NCBI RefSeq assembly: GCF_041260155.1
Contig: NC_091947.1
Span: 35,288,032-35,352,031, forward strand
Source of the DNA: Ptychodera flava
Taxonomy: Eukaryota; Hemichordata; Enteropneusta; Ptychoderidae
Length of the DNA: 64,000 nucleotides
Direction of reading: 5' to 3'
The notes beneath the pieces were generated by a model. It did not search any database. It was given only the letters and a program-made list of their open reading frames with translations, and was not told where the DNA came from. Made by a program: the position numbers and the translations under genes. Below, in pieces: positions 24,561 to 36,300 of the stretch (the stretch's first letter is position 1; every line of letters begins with the position of its first letter).

Positions 24561-25187
24561 ATTTTCAGTTCATATCTGGTTTTTATCATATTCTTTCACA
24601 ATCTCATTTCTTAATAACAGTTTCTGAAACTCAAATATGTGTCTCTTCATAACTCAGTCGATCTCAACACTCAAATTCAATTATAACGACCCAGTCAGCC
24701 ATATTTTGGCATTTTTCCTCGTCACACCAATATTAGGATGGTTTGGTCTTGTATTACCGTGAGCCAACACTATACATATCACCTGCAGCTGTATGTAGTA
24801 TTTCAATTATAACAGCAATACTACAATCAAGGTCATCGTCTAGCACACTTGCTAAACTCCTCACAGTTCCAAAATTTATAAATGCTATTCTTGTCATTCT
24901 GCATTGTTTTTCCTGGTGAAACATTACTGCTGCCATCAAGCATAACTGGTGAAGCATTACTGTTACCATCATGACAGCATTACTGGTGGAGCATTACTGG
25001 TGAAGCATTACTTTGACCATCAAGCATTAAAGTGTTCAATCTTAGTACAACAGAAGGTCGATCCGTTGAGATGAAAAATAATGAGAGACTAATGGTATGA
25101 TTCAATTCTATTCTCAATTGGGAAAAATGGACAACTTTTGCAGAACTCTAAAGCTATGCCATCTGTGCCAATTATGCATATAAAAAT
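24561..25187. other. Spacer with short GCATTACTGGTG repeats
   Basis: About 24930-25030 holds several imperfect copies of GCATTACTGGTGAA. A minus-strand open frame (24754-24972) crosses it but shows no domain and no conservation with the duplicated copy of the region. No gene is supported. Confidence 0.4.
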
Positions 25188-25504
25188 GATTGGAACTAAT
25201 TTGGGATAATTGGATTTTCATATTTTTAAAATTTCTCAAAAGTGTTAGGTGCCAGATAGTTGAATGTTGCAATAATACAAATTACTCATAAAAACAAGTG
25301 TGTAATGTACAAGGAAAAGCAGAGTCTGTTCACCTTGGAGACCTGCTGCGGATATGGGTACGACCCGGCACGACAATCAGGCCGTCTCCCTCGGATTTTC
25401 AAGGGCCGGCGGGAGCGCACCGGACACCGCAAGAGCCGCGGTGCTTTACGGGGCTGCAGATCGGCATTACTTCACCATCCAATTATCCCAAATTAGTTCC
25501 AATC
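25188..25504. mobile_element. Small inverted-repeat transposon carrying a 28S rRNA fragment
   Basis: The two ends are a perfect 27-bp inverted repeat (starting GATTGGAACTAATTTGGG at 25188; complement ending at 25504). A related copy in the opposite orientation lies at 42921-43133. The two share the left interior and the right end, but the middle differs: here it is a GC-rich piece of large-subunit rRNA. Similarity of the flanks just outside suggests that the true ends may lie up to 10 bp further out. It encodes no protein. Confidence 0.75.
25318..25455 (-). pseudogene. 28S ribosomal RNA fragment, antisense to the window
   Basis: Read on the minus strand this matches the conserved 28S segment that in animals runs through GTACCCATATCCGCAGCAGG and TCTCCAAGGTGAACAG. 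On the plus strand I read CACCTTGGAGACCTGCTGCG, GGATATGGGTACG and GGATTTTCAAGGGCC followed by an AGCGCACCGGAC block, in the right order and spacing for 28S rRNA. It is GC-rich in an AT-rich setting and about 138 bp long. It is a fragment, not a working rRNA gene. Its exact ends are uncertain by a few bases. Confidence 0.85.
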
Positions 25505-27100
25505 GTGTTTATAATTTTCATCAAAAAATCAGTCATTCATTATAAATGGGCCAGATTCTTTGCATAGTTTGAAATGATATTAGACCATATTTATTTTTTA
25601 TCTTCCATATTCCGCGTGTATGTATGGCTATATAGGAGGTATTCGTATAGGCTAAAAAATGTCTGTCGTCAGTCAGTATGTCTATCCGTCCACATCAAAT
25701 ACTTGGAAACTGCAGCACCTGGCATCTTAGTATTTAGCATTCAGGTGCACCCGACAGTAGAGATGTGAATTTGTTCAAATGAGCATGTTTGTTTCGAAAA
25801 TATACAAATGACGTAAACAAAAGGCAAAGTTAGTCAAAATGCTGAAACTACAGAATCGCTCACCAGATTAGGTTAATATTTTGATCGTAGGTGCCTTGCA
25901 CCAACTCTTTGCAAATTTTAAACATTAAATGAAAATTTCTTCATCATTTAGGTCAAAAATCACGGGGTTTGAAAGACTTCTGACAAACAAATAAATGTTA
26001 AAAAGAATGTTTCTCTGATCTTCAGTGTCAAGTGATATGGTGCTAGAAGTGGGCAAATAAACCTATGGTTTAGACCTAAAAATAATCAGGCCGATTAATG
26101 ACGTGTCGTCGACGAGAAGCACTATAAATCAGATATAAATTCAGCGCTATAATGATTGTGACGATACTTTTGACAAATTGTCATCTGGCGAGGAACATTC
26201 AATGGATAACAGCGGCCACTGACGTCCATTAGCGAAATCACAAAGGTTGATATATTGCTGTACAGGCACTTTCATTACATGTCAGCATTAAAGACAATGT
26301 CAAATGTCCTGCTAAACTCAGTATAGATTATATCAATTTGCTGTTTATCACTGAAGCTGAAATGAAATCCCAGTACGCCACTCAGTTGGATGCTGTTTTT
26401 GACAAATGTGTACTCACCAACTGAGATATTTGGCCCAACATACTGATAGTGGCTTGACAGCAAGATGTTTTCATTAACTTATGAAGAGGTCAAACAATCC
26501 CTTATAATGTTGATTTTATAAGGTGAAATCTTTGCCTTGACGTTGTGCTATCACGAACCTAGTACAATGCTGAGAATCTATTTCTGTTAGGCATCTTACC
26601 GGAGCCAGGTTTTTCGTCAGCTTTATTTCAACACAAAATGATTAACAAGACTAAACATCCAAAGGAGGACTAGCATCACAAAATAATCAATGTTAACAAG
26701 TACTAATGCGACTGAAAACAAGGGATTGAGGACTGTTGCTATTAACTTTTCCAAATTGATGTAGTGGTAGTTTAATCAAGACACACAACTGATCCAGGCA
26801 TATGACCTATTGGAGAAAAAAACAGAATTAAGGAAAGAGTCAGTAAAATGCTGGTTGCTCATACCCAGAACGGATAAACCTTGTTTTGTATTCTGTTTTT
26901 GTAAGTTTATACCGCAAGTCTATATATACTTATGCGGTTTAAGAACAGTTATCTGCGTGAAGCTGGTTGAGCTAATCAGATGCCTTACTTCAAAGGCGGC
27001 AAGGAGTGTCATTTGCGCAACTAATAATAGTAATAATAATTTACTCTACAGTCAGTAGTGTAAATATATTTAACTAAATATACCGTAGTTTTTGACTTAC
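25505..27100 (-). other. Gene A downstream sequence shared with the duplicated copy
   Basis: About 25600-25760 resembles the start of another hairpin/tetranucleotide element (GGCTATATAGG, then TGTCTGTCGTCAGTCAG). From about 25990 to 27060 the sequence is clearly paralogous to 45890, 48450-49362, 55953-56100 and 44800-45110, with shared blocks such as GGCATATGACCTAT and GCGGTTTAAGAAC. It is therefore intron or 3' sequence that was duplicated together with exon 7. No last coding exon was recognised. Confidence 0.55.
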
Positions 27101-27348
27101 CATGGTTATCGTCCGCCGAATCACAGATTGACCTGTACTGGCCAGTTTCTTTCAATCGTGCAAATGCTGGATTCCACCAGCTAGCAAGAGTGTTATCTTT
27201 ACGCATCATCATGGAAGCACCGGCCTTCATACAGTTATCAAATTCATCAGACACTTTCTCGACTTCATTCTGGGTGAACATATTGACATTTATAAATGCT
27301 GCATCTACCTGCAATATGAAAAAAAAACAACGTCAAAATGGATGGCAT

Positions 27349-27387
<39 letters not shown>

Positions 27388-30300
27388 ATGCGGTGAACAT
27401 GGCCTTGAGAGAGCTCCGATTTTGGATTTGTTTTCCTGGCACTGTGAGTACTTTCTCGTTCAATCTCGATTCATCGAGACTGTTTTGTGCCTTTTTGTGG
27501 TGTGTGTCACGTTTTTGATCGTGTATTGACTTGCTTTGCGGCGATTCTTTTAGATTCTGTCTCGCAGTAGGTCTGGTTGGTTAGCCATATCAATATGGCT
27601 GCCGCCACGCCAACTCATGATTCGGAAAGCGATGTTGATTGGAAACTTTCTAAGCTTTCCATGAAGAATAGCCTTAAGTTTGATAACTTGGACGGAGTTA
27701 CCTTGGATGATTTTGTTGAAAGTGTAGCGAAAATTGTGAATCCCGAGGACATTTTGGCTGCCTCACGAATGAATAAAGCTGTTGTGGTTTTCTTGAAAAC
27801 GGTTTCGCAGGTCACACAGGTATGCACTTCAGGTGTACATGTCAATGACCTGTTTGTACAACCCACACCGATGATCCAACCAGCTACTAGAGTTATTATT
27901 TCAAACGTACCACCGTTCATTCCAAATGCCTTTCTTTGCGAGCAATTGCGTAGATATGGCAAAGTTCTCAACAACAGTTTTCGCCACATCTCCTTAGGCT
28001 GTCGGAACCCCGATCTCAAACATGTGAAATCTTTTAGGAGACAAGTCTATATAGTTCTAAAACCAACGTTCAAAGACTGCAATGGGGTATTGCAACTTCT
28101 TTATGAAGGAAAATTTTATCCCGTTTACATATCAACAGAACCACTCAAATGTTTTCAATGTGGAAGTCCTGGACATATACGAAAGAACTGTCCTGCCAAA
28201 AATGATATATCGAACAGTAAAAATTCGAGTAATTCTGAACAGAACTCTACCGAATCCGATAAAGAACGTATTATTGTTGATCGTAACGATACGCCAAATT
28301 TGCTGACGGAATCAGAAGCGCAGGATCCATCTTCTCAAAGAAGAGACGAAATAATCGATAAAGCAACAACAGAGGCCAATTTGAATCGTCAGCATACCAC
28401 AGGTGAACAGGAAAACACCACAACACCTGTTCTTACAAGTAATATTAACAGCACAGCTAATAATGAAAACATTGTTAATGAAACAGCCGAGGAAACAATT
28501 GATGCAATTGCAACCCTCGACACAGACGTCCCCATGACGTCACAAAACAACACCCAATCAGATCAACCAATAGAGCCAATAAAAAGAACGATCGATAGTG
28601 TTGATGAAGACAGTGACGAAGACGAAAAGTCACATAGCCAGAGCAAGTTTCAGGCGATTTCTGATACCGAAGATGAACCTTTAGACTCGCCATTCAAGTA
28701 CAGACAAATTGCTACGAAATTCTCAGACACAACTAACATTGCTTGTAATGAAGCAGCCAGTATAAATGAAACAGCTGCCACTGGCGAAGAAATTAATGAC
28801 AGTATCGAATGCAACGCTAACATTATTCCAAACTCTGGCCGCTTTTCAATATTAACTACAACTAGCAGTGATGACTCAGATAGCGACTCAGATGAAAGCA
28901 GTCATAATCTTACTCTAGAATCTGAAATACAAACAGACGAACTGTCACAATGCAACACCCTGCCATCTCAAAAGAAACTTGCTCTTTTTCTAGATAACAT
29001 AAAAACAAAAAAAAATCACGTTGAGAGATGCCGCGAATTTTGTCCCGATTTCAATAACCTGCTCAAGCTCTGTCACTTGCTATAAAGCACCAACCACTGA
29101 TAAACCTCTGAAGCAGAGAATATGTAAATTAATGAAGAAATTAAAGAGTGACTTGAAAAAGAGAGGAAACGAATCACCACTGTAATGAAGCGTTCTTCTT
29201 TCTTTTTTCATATAGCCAACATGATGCACACAATTCTCCCCCTACTTATCGTGACTTGTCTCTCAATTCTTTCTAGCAACACCCGTGGTTGCCGAGACGC
29301 ACTGAAGCGGTATACTATACTTGAAACGCTTAAAACACAGCTCAAATGTGATTGCTTCTTTCTTCAAGAAACGCATACCACCATACGTGATGAACCTCTT
29401 TGGAAAGTTGTATGGCGGGGCCAGATTGAATTCTCGCATCTTGATACTCATTCAAGCGGTGTTGCAATTCTTTTTCACCCGAACTCACGGACTGATATCC
29501 TTCAGAAGAAGACATCATTCCAGGACGTCTTCTCCACGTTCACGCTAAACTTAATAACACCAACTATCATTTCATTAATGTCTACGCACCAAATGACGGT
29601 CAAGCACGTATTGATACATTTCAAACATTACAACACCTTATTGCTCGCTTAGACTCCTCACCCGATCCCATAATCCTTGGTGGCGACTTTAACTGTACTT
29701 TAGACGCAAATACTGACAGACGCAGTCATATCGAACCACACGCGCTTTCTTCTAGCGTACTCGGTAAAACTGTAAAAAAGTTCAAACTGATCGACGCTTG
29801 GCGTCAACTTCATCCCACTGATTTGAACTATACATGGCATGGCAATAATGACGCACATGCACGACTTGATAGATTCTACATTAGTAAACACATCACAAAC
29901 AGACTTCAATCAGCAATGATTGTGCCTGTTTCGTATTCTGACCATAATATTATTCAAATATGTATTAGCCAAAAAGAAATAAAACATAGAAGTGCTCACT
30001 GGGCACTAAACACTTCACTGCTCGATGACGAAAATTACAGAAAGATTATTATTGATTACTGGTATGAGTGGACCACTAAAAAGAACGATTTTCCTTCCAT
30101 TCAAGAGTGGTGGGATGCAGGTAAACTTCAGATAAATTGCTCTCCCAACAGTACAGTATAGGGCGTCGACGAGCTCAAGCAAGAGCTAAGGAAAAATTGA
30201 TGAAAGATCTCTCGAATCTAGAAAACCAAGTGTCAGCAGATCATATCAGTCATGCAGAATACGAAAATAAGAAAACTGAGCTAAATGAGCTTCTCAAAAC

Positions 30301-33300
30301 TGAATCAAGAGGAGCTTGGGTCCGGTCGAGGTTTCAATATATTAACGAAAGCGACAAATCAACACGTTACTTTTTTGACCTTGAGCGTCGCAAGAGTGCG
30401 CGAAAAATGATAACACATCTCAAATTGAATAACAGTGATGAAGAAATCATTGAAGATCCAGCTGCAATACGCAAGATAGCTAGAGATTTCTATAAAACAC
30501 TTTACACTCCAGAACAAATCAGCAAGGATCAGACGGATAAACTATTAAGTGAATTGCCACAACTTAAAAATGACACAAAAGAAGCTCTCGAAACATCGAT
30601 CACATTTGATGAACTTTCCAGAGCTGTTAGAAAACTTGGAAATAACAAAGCCCCAGGTATAGACGGCATTCCGGCCGAATTTTATAAATGCTTCTGGAGT
30701 GTTATTGGAAAAGATTACCACGAAGTCGTTCTCCATTCAGTACAGACCGGTCAACTCCCTCTTTCTTGTCGTAGAGCAACAATCACTTTGTTACCGAAAA
30801 ATGGCGATAATGGTCTACTAAAAAACTGGAGGCCAGTCTCAATCTTGTGTGCAGATTATAAAATCCTGACAAAAGCACTCTCTTTGAGACTGAAGTATGC
30901 CCTAAATGAAATTATCCACTTCGATCAAACCTACTGCATTCCAGGAAGAACCATTTTTGATAATATACACCTCATCCGTGACACTCTGTCGTATGCAAAT
31001 GAGAAACAGTTACCCCTCGCTGTGCTTTCAATTGACCAAGAAAAGGCCTTTGATCGTGTTCATCACGACTATCTGTTCAGTACTCTGACAGCCTTTGGAT
31101 TTGGTAATAACTTTCTTAACTACATCAAACTTATCTATAATAACGCCGAAAGCATTTTAAAAGTCAATCATGATCTGACCACACCTTTTGTCTTTGGCCG
31201 TGGCATCCGTCAAGGATGCGCTTTGTCCGGGCAATTGTACACAATATGCATTGAACCTTTTCTACAAAAATTACGGTCTGGCGATGCTTTGAATGGTTTT
31301 CCACTGCCTTGCTCGGATTCTAGAAAACACTATCTTTCTGCATATGCTGATGATCTCAATATCTTTGTCACACGTAATACTGACTTTGAAGGTATTCGAT
31401 ACTGGCTTAATATTTATGAGGGTGCATCCAATGCAAAGATTAATTTTCTGAAGTCAAAAGGCCTGTGGGTAGGCAAGTGGCAGAATAGGAAAGACTCTCC
31501 TCTGGGACTTGCTTACAACAACAAAGGTTTGAACATTCTAGGAGTTCACCTTGGCAATGACGTTACCTTTATGGAAAAAAACTGGGATGGTTTGTTAGAT
31601 TCAGTTGCGAGTACTCTTAAAAAATGGAAACCATATGCTACTGTAATTTCATATCGTGGTAGAACCCTCATTATCAACCAGTTAGCTACTTCCAAACTCT
31701 GGCACAAGCTACAGTGTCTATCACCACCACGTACACTTATTCAAAGTATTCAAGTGCTTCTTGTCAATTTCTTCTGGCAAGGGAAACACTGGCTCCCTCA
31801 CGATATTTTGTATTTACCAGTGAACGAGGGTGGTCAAGCTCTTGTGCACATTCAGAGTAAGATTGACAACTTTAGAATGATGCATATACGTAAAATACTT
31901 TATGAAAATTCTGATCACCCTATTCATAACTACGCAAAGTATAATATCGGCAAATTTGGTTATAATAAATATGGCGTCCACGTTCTAGCTCTAAATGTCC
32001 CACTCCTTCCACACACTAATAATAACAACAGAACTCAGCCATTTTATGAAGATTTGATACGTACTTGGAAGTCACTTGATGTTGAACGTTCATTACCCCA
32101 ACCTTCTGTGTCTGATATTATGTGTGAACCTATTTTCCATAACCCCTTAATACTTCATCCAGTTCAACAGTCTCCGCTGTTTCTAAGACATTTTATCGAA
32201 GGCGGAGTTATAACGATAGGAGATCTTATTAACCGCACTGAAAAGCGTAAAAAGAGTACACGAGAAATTCAGACAAATGTTTCAGTTTACTCCACAAGAA
32301 TTCTTGACCGTGCGATTCAACTAGTATGGGATGCAATACCGAACAATTGGCAATCACGTCTTGATCAATTCTTTCAGGGTAACTGTACAGGCAGTGACCC
32401 ACCCAATTCACTTCAATTTAATATTACATTACCTCACAGTGGTATTCAGAATATTGAACCGATTTACTTCAGTAAACTGTGTAAAAAAGAGCTTTACTAT
32501 TTGCTTATTAAAAGATTCATGTCAATCATGATCCAGCAAGATTACCCACTCCATGGCACGACTTGTTGTCGGTTTCCGATGATGTTAAACCAAACTTTCA
32601 GACTACTTATTGGGAACCTGTCAGTAGACGAGACAGTGACCTTCAATGGAGAGCAATCCATGGCTGCTTAGCAACCGGACGCTTCCTATTTCTCAGCAAT
32701 AAAAGGGATGACAACAAATGTCTACATTGCGATGAAATTGAAACACTTTTTCACATGATTATTGAATGCAGAGAACTACAGGAGCTTCATCGCTATCTCG
32801 CACAGTTGATCCAACAAATCATCGAGAAAGACTCTGTTCCACTCCTTTGGTATATCCTCGGTATACCAAAAGGACCCAAGATATTGCGACACGTTTACCA
32901 ACTATGCAACTATCTCATGATTACTGCGAAGGTAGCAACAGTCTATTGCCGGTTAAACGAGAATCCAGACCCACTGAAAATGTTCAAACAACGTGTAAGA
33001 TGCAGAATAAGTGTGGACTATAACTACTACAAAATGAATGGAAACTAAACTTTTAAAGATATCTGGGCCATCAATGATATCATATGTGCGATTGATAACA
33101 ACAATGAATTGATCTTTATATGTAAAGTGTTAAGTTAGCGGAGACGAGTTGTTGTATGATTACATTTCTACTTTTATGACTCTGGAGACTACTGAGTTCC
33201 TTTACTTTTCACTTCATTTGACTTCATTTTGATATTCCGTGTATATAGAGCTTGTGCAATGTAATATTATAGTGATATGTAATTTTAATAAGCAATGTTG

Positions 33301-33330
33301 AGTATTAAAGACATTGTGAAAAACTAAAAA

Positions 33331-33381
<51 letters not shown>

Positions 33382-36300
33382 CGAACTAGGGAAACCGTGT
33401 GCACAAAGGAAATCGAAAGTTCAATACACATTTTAGATGTTAAGACAGTAACGTAACGGTATGTAAAATCCAGTGTTTTTCTTCGCCCCGTCCTCCTTAT
33501 TCAATGACAAATCATCTCAACAAACTGGTCGCTTAATTCATCCAGAGTAGATTGGAATATCTTTACCAGTATTGGTAAGGCTTGTCTGCTTTACGTGATT
33601 CTGCAGAACTAGTCTGAAGCTCTCGTAATCTTACCTCTTCATTGTTGACGGCATCCAGGATAGCTTCTTCACTGGAAAGATGAACCATTTGCTCGGCAGA
33701 TAGTTCAGCATTCTGAAATTTTAAAGGGAAATAATTAACGTTTCACTCGTTATTCAAAATAAAATCGAGATATGGTGATCACTCGAAGAGCTGTGATGGA
33801 GATGATTGCAGCTTCATGAGCTTTTTTGATAGGAAGCGATGGCAGTCTTCACTGATTGTGAAAACATGCTATCACGGTAGAGTGGAATGGTATTGAAGCT
33901 TTACTCCACGACTTATTGGAGAAAGGAGAAAGTGTGAGAGATATCGATAAAGAACTAGCGAAAAGAATGTAGGATAACAGGTACGAACGACAAGATTCGT
34001 CCAATTCTAGATTTTACATGCGCGCGCACTAAATCGATTATAACTTATCGGTCTACATCGTCTTGGATCAAAGCTTAGAGACCGTACCTGTATTTTATCC
34101 GAGTTTCTTTTAATACAGTATTCATCTGACGCCCAACCGTCAAAGATTGCTATTGTCTTGTTCTGGAGATCTCTCCAATTGAAGCTTCTGGGATTTCCGT
34201 TTTTTACGTAGAAAGCTGCTCTGGGTGGTTCCCTGAAGGGGTCGGTAAAAGCTACAGTACGGAGTCGTTCGTATGTTGCAAACCAACCTACAATGCCCCA
34301 CGGGCAACAAGTAACAGGTCTGATGTCAGTCTTTCGTCGGGAAGTTTGGGGACGTTTCTGTCGCCATTTGACTTGTAATATACACATTAACGCAGTTTGA
34401 CCATACAACATCCTGGGATTTACCAATGCGAGAAAAATGACTTCAAAGTGCCAACTAAATAAATATGTTAGCTCAGTAGATTCTTTGGAAAGCAAGTGAT
34501 TTCTGCTTTCATGCCAAACCTAGGAAGGATTTCAAACTGTATTTATATTTTCGCCAGATATTATTCGAACTCCAGTAATAAATGCATAGTAATGGTTTAA
34601 AGCGATCTCAAATCCCGCAATTCAACGAATTTCGACATTCTAAAACTTCGCAGACTAACCTGTGCAGGCATCGTACCATCTATCCATAAGTCCTTGACCT
34701 GCACGCGGCCAATGTCCTGATTGAGATTCCCAACAACGCTGGTACACGTCGAAGATAAGACGACAATCTTTGTTCGCCATTTCGCAGACTGTAATAGGTT
34801 GGAATTTCCTGTTAGTTATACTCTCATTTTCAATAATCCATAATAGTTTTGTTTATATAAGATTGTAGTAACAAATAAAACGACCATCATAAATCTTTTA
34901 ATTCCTTTTAATTTTCCAGCTGTGCGTGCCGTAAAATACTGTAAACAACGGGTTACCTGCATTCACTAAGTCAACGTGAAATCCACGAAGCCCGCCATCA
35001 TCATGTCTGAAAATAAAAAAACACAAACTCAAAACTCAAAGAACGAAATGAACTGCCATAAACAGTTAATTACAACAACAGTAACAGTGGCTACGAAAAT
35101 CGCGATTCTTCGTCAAATTCCATCTTATATGTGTATTCTGCCGCAGACATGATTTTGTAAAATTTGTCGGATCATTCACCGACACATCTCATGTCCAGCT
35201 TAAAAATGCTGATCACATACTTAAGTTCAGAAAATGACTTCCTTCACATTTGCTGCATTTTATGTGCAACACTGTACGAATTCAGCGAATTGAAAAGCTC
35301 GAGATGAATCGCCATAGTAGTATTTGTAAAGGACCTTGTGCGATACTCATAACGAATTCAATGGTCATACCAACCCATAATCCGATAACACAATAGTTAT
35401 AAACACAAAACAGCACAGAACAGACAGTAAATCACCGGTACACACAACAAAGTGAAATTCATGAAAGAAAGATGTATGAACCTCTGGCCGACAGACCAAG
35501 AAGTGATGTCAGAGTTAAACAAGATGAAATGTAAAGGGCCTAAATAGCCATCTCTCATTTTCTCTGTGAACATGAGTTATAACTGCATATCTTCATAAGT
35601 TTTAAAGTCAACTTGTAATTTCAGAAAGATAATGTTAACATCGTAGACGTACTTGAATGTTGCATTTTAGTGTCGTTATTCTTGAATTTCCAGTTTATGT
35701 TTGACTGATTTCTTGCGCACTCCACTATACTTACATGTATTCAAGACGTGTTCCATCATGTCCAATGGCGAAAGTCCAGATACGTTCTGTGTCGCTTGGT
35801 ACTTGTTGCGAAACCGCTGTAAAGTAAAAGTCAAATACTTGTGAGGTTTTTTCTCAGACAAATCAATGAAGTTATAGTTCCTGACACACACACACACGAA
35901 AGGAGTGCTTAGTAAAGGCCATGTAAAATATTAAAACTTTTGACTGGTTAGACATGGTTTGTCATCTCGTAAACTACAATCCTGACAGTTTGTTACAGGG
36001 GGCTTGGTTTTTGCGGAGCATCACGGAGAAGAAATAAATTACTGACTGAAACTGATAGGGCTTACCCTTACTGTATATATGGTTTACTACATGTTAACAA
36101 TTGCTCAGATAGGACAGAATACATCAAATATATGCTCAGATAGGACAGAATATATCAAAGATATGCTCAGATAGGACAGAATATATCAAAGATATGCTCA
36201 GATAGGACAGAATACATCAAAGATATGCTCAGATAGGACAGAATATATCAAAGATATGCTCAGATAGGACAGAATATATCAAATATATGCTCAGATAGGA

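Larger units (their letters stand above)
27382..33335 (+). mobile_element. Tx1-clade LINE inserted in a (TC)n microsatellite (Kibi-like)
   Basis: A 5954-bp non-LTR retrotransposon with a leader of about 210 bp, an intact ORF1 (27595-29085), ORF2 (about 29250-33048) and an A-rich 3' end. It lies exactly between two (TC)n tracts in intron 6 of gene A, antisense to the gene. The reverse transcriptase carries GRGIRQGCALSGQLY, which is typical of the L1/Tx1 group. Within Tx1, the Kibi elements of fish are known to target (TC)n repeats, so target-specific insertion is likely. Gene C keeps the same tract without a LINE. A few frame changes in ORF2 indicate that this copy is inactive but not old. Confidence 0.9.

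Noticed and set aside
27577-27594. Longer start for the Tx1 ORF1
   Set aside because: The first codon there is TTG; the first ATG of the frame is at 27595, followed by a plausible N-terminus.
34007-34495. 162-residue minus-strand protein
   Set aside because: Only 34088-34287 is coding (exon 5 of gene A); the rest is read-through into introns, and the extension is not conserved in gene C.
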